From Rhodothermia bacterium (GTDB lineage: Bacteria > Bacteroidota > Rhodothermia > Rhodothermales > JABDKH01), in NCBI GenBank assembly GCA_018679295.1, contig JAHHLP010000273.1:1-10908 (forward strand): a stretch of 10,908 nt of DNA, given 5' to 3'. The translations under genes and the position numbers were made by a program. The notes beneath the pieces are model-generated. The model was not told where the DNA came from and made no database searches. It saw nothing but the letters and a program-made list of their open reading frames with translations. Shown piece by piece: positions 6,560 through 10,908 of this stretch (the first letter of the stretch is position 1; each line of letters starts with the position of its first letter).

Positions 6560-6814
6560 ATGCCTCAGCACAAGTCCGCCATAAAGCGGGTCCGTCAGAA
6601 CGAACGTCGCCGCCTGCGCAACCGGTTCCACAGGAGCCGGATTCGTACCATGATCAAGAACCTCCGAGAGGCGACGGACAAGAACGAAGCAGCCAAGCGA
6701 TTGAACGAGGTGAAATCCTATCTCGACCGCCTCGCGTCCAAAGGCATCGTTCACCGCAATACCGTGGCCAACTACAAGAGCAAGTTGGAGAGACACGTAG
6801 TTGAGCTCGACTAA
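6560..6814 (+). CDS. rpsT: 30S ribosomal protein S20
   Basis: S20 is a small basic three-helix protein that binds 16S rRNA and acts early in assembly of the small ribosomal subunit. The 84-residue product shows the family pattern: MPQHKSAIKRVRQNERRR at the start, a strongly basic first helix (RLRNRFHRSRIRTMIKNLRE), and the C-terminal GIVHRNTVANYKSKLERHV (62-80), where the HxNxxxxxKSxL motif is diagnostic. Length is typical (about 84-90). The open frame extends upstream to 6500, but the S20 family starts at this ATG. No Shine-Dalgarno precedes it. It is monocistronic as far as seen and divergent from the M23 peptidase gene. Confidence 0.97.
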   Translation: MPQHKSAIKRVRQNERRRLRNRFHRSRIRTMIKNLREATDKNEAAKRLNEVKSYLDRLASKGIVHRNTVANYKSKLERHVVELD

Positions 6815-6859
6815 CGGTCAGCCTCGGCCACGTGCCAGACCATAGAAGGCCTTGTCACA

Positions 6860-6906
6860 CCCCGCCCGAATGGGGCAAAATTGCCAAGACTTCTTTGATT
6901 TTTTTT
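6860..6906 (+). terminator. Weak terminator-like structure after rpsT
   Basis: CCCC (6860-6863) pairs with GGGG (6872-6875), competing with GGCA (6874-6877) pairing with TGCC (6882-6885). A T8 run follows at 6899-6906. The distance from either stem to the T-run (13 bases or more) is long for a standard intrinsic terminator, so this is tentative. The T-run may instead be part of an A/T-rich upstream region for the ompA-like gene. Confidence 0.25.
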
Positions 6907-7079
6907 ATATTCGCAGAGAATCGTGCTATCCCACTGTGTATTATAGCCGATAACTGCGCCTGACCTTGAGCAAACATCGCAAACGACGGTTTTCCCGCCG
7001 TTTATGCGGTTTGGCGCCGGTTGCCCTGAAACGGAGAAGCTTTGATAAGGCCCGGCTCGAGATTAACAGGACCAAATGT

Positions 7080-7100
7080 AGCGCGCACGAGCGCTCTTTT
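7080..7100 (+). promoter_or_regulatory. Attenuator-like hairpin in the ompA-like gene leader
   Basis: AGCGC (7080-7084) and GCGCT (7091-7095) form a 5-bp GC-rich stem with a 6-base loop, followed by CTTTT. It sits 118 bases before the start codon of the ompA-like gene. The stem is short, so it is at best a weak terminator or attenuator. With the larger stem at 6981-7003 it suggests a structured leader. Confidence 0.25.
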
Positions 7101-7202
7101 CAGTTGGTTTTTATCACGAATAACCCGCTCTCCGGAGCCAACCCGCGTATGAACTCAGTTACGACGCGAAATCTAACCAGAACCATGATTACCCGCACAT
7201 TT

Positions 7203-7208
7203 GGAGGG
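7203..7208 (+). promoter_or_regulatory. Ribosome binding site that sets the ompA-like start
   Basis: GGAGGG lies 9 bases before the ATG at 7218, directly ahead of a clear signal peptide. This selects 7218 over the in-frame upstream starts (TTG at 6966, ATG at 7149). It is one of only two strong Shine-Dalgarno sites in the window, the other being that of atpE. Confidence 0.75.
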
Positions 7209-7217
7209 ATCTTGCAA

Positions 7218-8789
7218 ATGAACAGGCGTAACCTGTCTATTTTCGCCGTTGCTTTCGCCATGCTCTTTAGCCTGGCGGACTTCGCGCAAGCCCAGTCGCG
7301 CTTTCGCGCCGACCAGACGGTCTACATAAAAGCGCGCGTCGGTATGGGTACCTACCTCGGTACCCGCGACGGCAACGTCGATAGCTCGATCGGTGACTAC
7401 ATCAGCGATGCTGAGCTACTCTTCGGCGCCGAAGTCGGCGTCCAACTCACCAGCGCCTTCGGCGTGGGAGTTGTCTTCAACACATCGACGTACGATCAGT
7501 TTAAGTCACCGGCAATCGTCCCGAGCTCAGACCCTTCCAATCCGGGAGTGTCGATCGTCGACAGCGAAAGCAGCGACCGCCGTTCGTCGGTCCACCTTGC
7601 AGCGACCCTGCGGGCGTGGGATGCGAAGCGGATTTCTCCGTACCTCGTCGGTGGCCTCGGAGCAACCTTCGGAAAGGTCAACAGCGATCTCGGATCGAAG
7701 GTCGGTTTCAGCCCGATGCTCGGCGTTGGCCTCGACCTCGCTCTTACCGATCGGATCGGTTTCTTCGCCGAGTTCAACGCGCTGGGCGTGTTTGACGATG
7801 TGGCGATCGACGGCATCGAAGGGGGAGATAATATCGGCGGCGCAGACAGCGGCAGCGGCTCATACGATGCCCTCGACTACGGCGTCATTGGCCTGCGTGT
7901 CAACTTCTCGAAGCCGTTCCGACCGGTTGTGGTCGTAACCGCAACGGGACCGGCCGAACTCGTCACCGGCGAAGAGGGTACGTTTGAGGCATCTATTAAT
8001 GCTGACGCGACCACTCCGGTAACATATACCTGGGACTTCGGCGACGGAACGACCGCTTCCGGTCTCGTGGCGACGCACAGCTACGCATCGGACGGCAACT
8101 ACACCGCTACGTTCACGGCTCGCAACAAGCGCAGCTCGGACTCGCGGACGGTTGCAGTCACCGTCGTACGGCCGATCCAGGCACCGTCCATCGTGACCGT
8201 CACCTACGAGCCGACGGCTCCGGATACACAGACGCCGGTAGCATTCTCGGCTAACGTGCGGGCAGACGATCGCGAAGTGACCGGATATGCATGGGACTTT
8301 GGCGATGGCAACACCTCGACCGAGGCCAACCCGACGCACACCTTTGCTACGCCGGGCACCTACACGGTTACTCTCCGGGTATCGAACTCGGCAGGCTCCG
8401 ACACGCGCACCGTCACGGTTACGGTTAATCCGTACGAGGCGGCCATCTGTCGTGAGCTTACCGACCTGAACCCGGCGTTCTTCAACCGCAACTCGAGTAC
8501 ACTGACGGACGAGGCACGTGCTGCCCTGCAGGACAATGCCGACATCCTTACCGAGTGCCCGAACATCTGCGTGAGCATCGAAGGCTACGCGGCTCCTGGC
8601 GAGCGCAACGCGACCAGCCTCTCGACGTCGCGAGCCAACGCCGTGCAGAAGTTCTACACGGATAACGGAATCGCCGCCAGCCGCCTCACGGCTGAGGGCA
8701 AGGGACGCGTACCGGGTGTGAGCCGCAAGGAAGGCTCGAGCCAGTACCGCCGCGTCGACTCGATTCCGGGTCAGTGCATGATGGAGTAG
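7218..8789 (+). CDS. OmpA-family outer-membrane protein with two PKD domains
   Basis: This is a 523-residue secreted protein. It has a signal peptide (1-25, hydrophobic IFAVAFAMLFSLA, cleavage after AQA), an outer-membrane beta-barrel with alternating hydrophobic strands (about 30-232), two PKD domains (about 237-318 and 322-405, each with WDFGDG, at 272-277 and 359-364), and a C-terminal OmpA-like domain (about 410-520). The last keeps the conserved arginine (R472 in LSTSRANAV) and GIAASRLTAEGKG, but GYAAPGE (456-462) replaces the usual GHTD motif, so the aspartate that contacts peptidoglycan is absent. Four cysteines (411, 447, 451, 520) lie in the OmpA domain and could form disulfides. The likely role is an envelope-spanning structural porin. 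It is the only gene between its leader and a strong terminator, and is probably well expressed. Confidence 0.88.
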   Translation: MNRRNLSIFAVAFAMLFSLADFAQAQSRFRADQTVYIKARVGMGTYLGTRDGNVDSSIGDYISDAELLFGAEVGVQLTSAFGVGVVFNTSTYDQFKSPAIVPSSDPSNPGVSIVDSESSDRRSSVHLAATLRAWDAKRISPYLVGGLGATFGKVNSDLGSKVGFSPMLGVGLDLALTDRIGFFAEFNALGVFDDVAIDGIEGGDNIGGADSGSGSYDALDYGVIGLRVNFSKPFRPVVVVTATGPAELVTGEEGTFEASINADATTPVTYTWDFGDGTTASGLVATHSYASDGNYTATFTARNKRSSDSRTVAVTVVRPIQAPSIVTVTYEPTAPDTQTPVAFSANVRADDREVTGYAWDFGDGNTSTEANPTHTFATPGTYTVTLRVSNSAGSDTRTVTVTVNPYEAAICRELTDLNPAFFNRNSSTLTDEARAALQDNADILTECPNICVSIEGYAAPGERNATSLSTSRANAVQKFYTDNGIAASRLTAEGKGRVPGVSRKEGSSQYRRVDSIPGQCMME

Positions 8790-8816
8790 TGCCTGAATAA
8801 GGCAACTCAAGTGAGA

Positions 8817-8848
8817 GGGGCGGGTCGCACATGCGGCTCGCCCCTTTT
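8817..8848 (+). terminator. Intrinsic terminator of the ompA-like gene
   Basis: GGGGCGGGTCGC (8817-8828) pairs with GCGGCTCGCCCC (8833-8844) over 12 positions, with two G-U wobbles, around a 4-base ACAT loop, followed by TTTT (8845-8848). It begins 27 bases after the stop codon. The wobbles and T-tract fit plus-strand transcripts only. Confidence 0.88.
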
Positions 8849-8939
8849 ACATTTCCACAACCTCACAATTCCCGAATCCATGCCGCAGCTGATCTCCATC
8901 AGCCTGATTCGACTGACGCGCTTATAGCCTCGCATAGAA

Positions 8940-9908
8940 ATGACCGGCTCATCGACACGAGCAACACTCAAATCCGAACTGAAGTCGGAGGCGAAAAGGA
9001 TCGGTTTCATCGCTTGCGGAGTTGCCAAGGCACAGCGGCTTGACGAGGAAGCAATACGCCTGGAGGAGTGGCTCAACCGTGGGATGCACGGGTCTATGAG
9101 TTGGATGGAGAACCACTTCGAGAAACGTATCGATCCAGCACGCCTCGTTGACGGAGCCCGAACCGTAATCTCGGTCATCGATACATACCACCAACCGGAC
9201 TTCCAGCACCCCGCAGATTCCGGAGTCGGGCGAATCAGTCGCTATGCCTGGGGCGACGACTACCACCAAGTCGTGAAGAAGAAACTGTTCAACCTCTTTG
9301 CATGGCTCAAGCAGCGCGCTGGCGCAGTAAACGGCCGCGTCTTCGTCGACTCGGCACCTGTCATGGACAAGGTATGGGCCGAGCGTGCGGGTCTTGGCTG
9401 GATCGGAAAGAACACCAATCTCATCTCCCGATCAGCCGGCTCATTCTTCTTCATCGGTGAGATCATCGTAGATCTCGTTCTGGATCCCGACGAGCGTGGG
9501 CAGGACTACTGCGGTTCATGCACAAGATGCGTTGACGCCTGCCCGACGGAGGCCCTGTTTCAGCCGTACGCCATCGACTCCAATCGATGCATCTCGTACC
9601 TGACGATCGAGCACCGCGAAGACGACATATCTGCTGAGCTGGCCTCCCTTTTCGGCGGATGGATTTTTGGATGCGACATCTGCCAGGACGTTTGCCCATG
9701 GAACAAGTTTGCCAAGCCGACGCGCGACCCAGCGTTTCTGCCGCGCGCCGGAGTAGTTGACACATCCCTCCAGGAGTGGATCGAAATCGACCTCGATGAA
9801 TACCGAAAACGCTTTCGAAACAACCCTGTGAAACGCGCTCGGTACGACGGACTCAAGCGAAACATACGCTTGGCCCTGGAGGCGAACGACACTCAGTCGG
9901 CGTCCTGA
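8940..9908 (+). CDS. queG: Epoxyqueuosine reductase
   Basis: QueG catalyses the last step of queuosine synthesis, reducing epoxyqueuosine to queuosine at position 34 of tRNAs with GUN anticodons, using cobalamin and two [4Fe-4S] clusters. The 322-residue product has the N-terminal cobalamin-binding region, the conserved block around D138 (VDSAPVMDKVWAERAGLGWIGKN), and ferredoxin-type cysteines: C191, C194, C197, C201 (CGSCTRCVDACP), C217, then C245, C248, C252 (CDICQDVCPWN). It ends shortly after the ferredoxin part, without the C-terminal HEAT-like extension of longer homologues (E. coli 379 residues); this short form is common. The ATG at 8940 has no Shine-Dalgarno. No other queuosine genes are seen nearby. 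Its 3' end overlaps the convergent kinase gene by 16 bases. The 91 bases between the preceding terminator and this start show no clear promoter. Confidence 0.96.
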   Translation: MTGSSTRATLKSELKSEAKRIGFIACGVAKAQRLDEEAIRLEEWLNRGMHGSMSWMENHFEKRIDPARLVDGARTVISVIDTYHQPDFQHPADSGVGRISRYAWGDDYHQVVKKKLFNLFAWLKQRAGAVNGRVFVDSAPVMDKVWAERAGLGWIGKNTNLISRSAGSFFFIGEIIVDLVLDPDERGQDYCGSCTRCVDACPTEALFQPYAIDSNRCISYLTIEHREDDISAELASLFGGWIFGCDICQDVCPWNKFAKPTRDPAFLPRAGVVDTSLQEWIEIDLDEYRKRFRNNPVKRARYDGLKRNIRLALEANDTQSAS

Positions 9909-10908
9909 TCGCCCGTTGACGGAAGCTCGATGATGACAGTGGTCCCGTGACCCTGTCGGCTTCGTACGATGATGTTGCCGCCCATCCGTGCAATTACTCT
10001 CTTCGAGACAGCCAAACCCAAACCAGCCCCCTCAAATCGCCGATTGAGCACAGGATCGGCCTGGGCGAACGGATCAAAGATGCTCGCCACGTACTCCGGA
10101 TCTATGCCGATGCCAGTGTCCTGAATCTGGATGCGCCCGCAGTCATCCACACGATCCGTCCGTATTGTCACGCGGCCTTCGGCAGTGAACTTGAGAGCAT
10201 TATGGATCACTCGCACAAGAACGGCCTTTAGCCGCTCGCCGTCTGCGATGCAATACACTCCGGACGAGAGATCGGTGTCGACATCGACCGGGTTTTCAAA
10301 CTGTGAAACGCAGTTGTCGACGACGTCTCTCACTACTTCGTCGAGCCGCAGCTCCTGACGCTGAATCGATATCAGTCCGGTTTCGAGATGTGCGAACTCG
10401 ATCAGGTCCGACACGAGTCGCTCAAGGTCACTGGCACGCTCCCGAACGGCCGCGACAAACTCTATGAGTTGATTATCGGAAAACCCGTGCGTGGTGATGT
10501 GGTCGTCGAGCATTTCTGCATAGCCACGAATTGTCCCCACCGGCGTCCTCAGTTCATGACTTAACGTGGCGATAAGCTCAGTCTTCATGCGGCTGTCCGC
10601 ATCTGCACGGTCTCGTTCACGCTCGAGCACCGCCTCGGCCCTCTTGACATCCGTAACGTTCTGGACGGTGATGACGCCGCCGGCCACCTGACCATCCATG
10701 TTCCGGATAGAGGTGCCCGATACGCGCACCCACATGTTGGGGGATTCGGGCCGGGGCGCGTAGCAGGATTCGCGGGCTTCGAAGGGTTGACCTTCCGAGA
10801 GCATGCGTTCGATCAAGGGCTTCAGATAGGGCCCGATGGCGTCAAGAGTGTATATCGATCGGCCGATCCATGCCGACACAGCATCCTCGCCGAAGATCAT
10901 TCTGAGAG
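9893..10908 (-). CDS. PAS-containing sensor histidine kinase (5' end outside the window)
   Basis: This is the C-terminal part, at least 335 residues, of a sensor kinase whose reading frame stays open through the right edge. Visible parts, counted from the ATG at 10900: a PAS domain (about 1-85, with the C-terminal strand GGVITVQNVTDVKRAE leading to the linker), a HisKA dimerisation domain with phospho-acceptor H115 in ATLSHELRTP, and a HATPase domain with N-box HNALKFT (N234), G1 box DTGIGI (261-266), F box FDPFAQ (275-280) and G2 box GAGLGLAV (291-298). It ends soon after, with no receiver domain. No membrane helix is present in the visible part, so the location depends on the missing N-terminus. 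No response regulator is seen beside it. The ATG at 10900 lies inside the PAS domain and is probably not the true start. Confidence 0.92.
   Translation of the reverse strand, partial: LRMIFGEDAVSAWIGRSIYTLDAIGPYLKPLIERMLSEGQPFEARESCYAPRPESPNMWVRVSGTSIRNMDGQVAGGVITVQNVTDVKRAEAVLERERDRADADSRMKTELIATLSHELRTPVGTIRGYAEMLDDHITTHGFSDNQLIEFVAAVRERASDLERLVSDLIEFAHLETGLISIQRQELRLDEVVRDVVDNCVSQFENPVDVDTDLSSGVYCIADGERLKAVLVRVIHNALKFTAEGRVTIRTDRVDDCGRIQIQDTGIGIDPEYVASIFDPFAQADPVLNRRFEGAGLGLAVSKRVIARMGGNIIVRSRQGHGTTVIIELPSTGDQDAD

Larger units (their letters stand above)
6815..7217. other. 403-base stretch without a gene between rpsT and the ompA-like gene
   Basis: No supported gene lies here. It holds, in order: a palindrome AAGGCCTT, a weak terminator-like structure for rpsT with a T8 run, a TATTAT box (6939-6944) that might be a -10 element for the downstream gene, a 9-position stem (6981-7003, one mismatch, 5-base loop), a 5-bp GC stem followed by CTTTT (7080-7100), and the ribosome binding site of the ompA-like gene. 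A reading frame in phase with the ompA-like gene is open from a TTG at 6966, but its residues are Arg/Lys-rich with no recognisable domain and no signal peptide. It is most likely leader DNA. Confidence 0.5.

Noticed and set aside
6966..7217. 84-residue N-terminal extension of the ompA-like protein from a TTG codon
   Set aside because: It would bury the signal peptide behind a basic segment, and a good ribosome binding site with an ATG sits directly before that signal peptide.
7860..8810. A 316-codon open frame on the minus strand
   Set aside because: It is antisense to the ompA-like gene and is explained by that gene's codon bias. The product is Arg/Val-rich with no recognisable motif and would cross the promoter-less 3' side of a strong terminator.
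8807..9269. Minus-strand frames across the 5' half of queG
   Set aside because: They overlap the well-supported queG reading frame and show no domain features.
1..10908. CRISPR arrays, insertion sequences, tRNA or rRNA genes, defence islands
   Set aside because: No spaced direct repeats, transposase-like reading frames, cloverleaf-like sequences or defence-type domains were seen. Genes are close-packed housekeeping types with no evident change in base use.

Overview
The window looks like a chromosomal housekeeping segment from a member of the Bacteroidota/Rhodothermota group, most likely a Rhodothermales-like (Salinibacter-type) marine bacterium. The reasons are a subunit a (AtpB) with a signal peptide and a long acidic periplasmic N-terminal domain of the kind found in Bacteroidota, an ATP synthase cluster preceded by bactofilin and M23 peptidase genes, many starts without a Shine-Dalgarno sequence, and an OmpA-like porin with PKD domains. 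Base composition looks moderately GC-rich. The taxonomic assignment is an inference from gene content.

Layout. From about 6412 down to 7, nine genes lie on the minus strand in one direction: a membrane-anchored M23 (LytM-type) peptidase, a bactofilin, an AtpZ-like protein, an AtpI/AtpR-like membrane protein, then atpB (a), atpE (c), atpF (b), atpH (delta) and atpA (alpha). atpA ends six bases from the left edge, so gamma (atpG) would be expected outside the window. atpD and atpC are not seen. On the plus strand, divergent from the peptidase, come rpsT (ribosomal protein S20), a 403-base non-coding stretch, an OmpA-family outer-membrane protein with two PKD domains and a strong terminator, and queG (epoxyqueuosine reductase). 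A PAS-containing sensor histidine kinase on the minus strand, cut by the right edge, converges on queG and overlaps its 3' end by 16 bases.

How it works together. The atp genes encode the whole Fo sector, two small membrane proteins probably involved in Fo assembly or cation handling, and two F1 subunits. The c subunit lacks the residues that bind sodium, so the enzyme is probably proton-coupled. atpE has by far the strongest ribosome binding site of the cluster and is followed by a 28-base hairpin before atpF, a plausible way to make c in excess. The peptidase and bactofilin form the pair known from cell-shape systems, and the bactofilin stop codon abuts the GTG start of atpZ, so the shape module may be co-transcribed with the ATP synthase. 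The plus-strand genes have no obvious functional link to the cluster.

No mobile elements, CRISPR arrays, tRNA or rRNA genes were seen, and no evidently new multi-gene system. The more interesting points are the regulatory structures in the atp cluster, the fusion of shape and energy genes in one transcription unit, and an OmpA-like domain lacking a usual peptidoglycan-binding aspartate.
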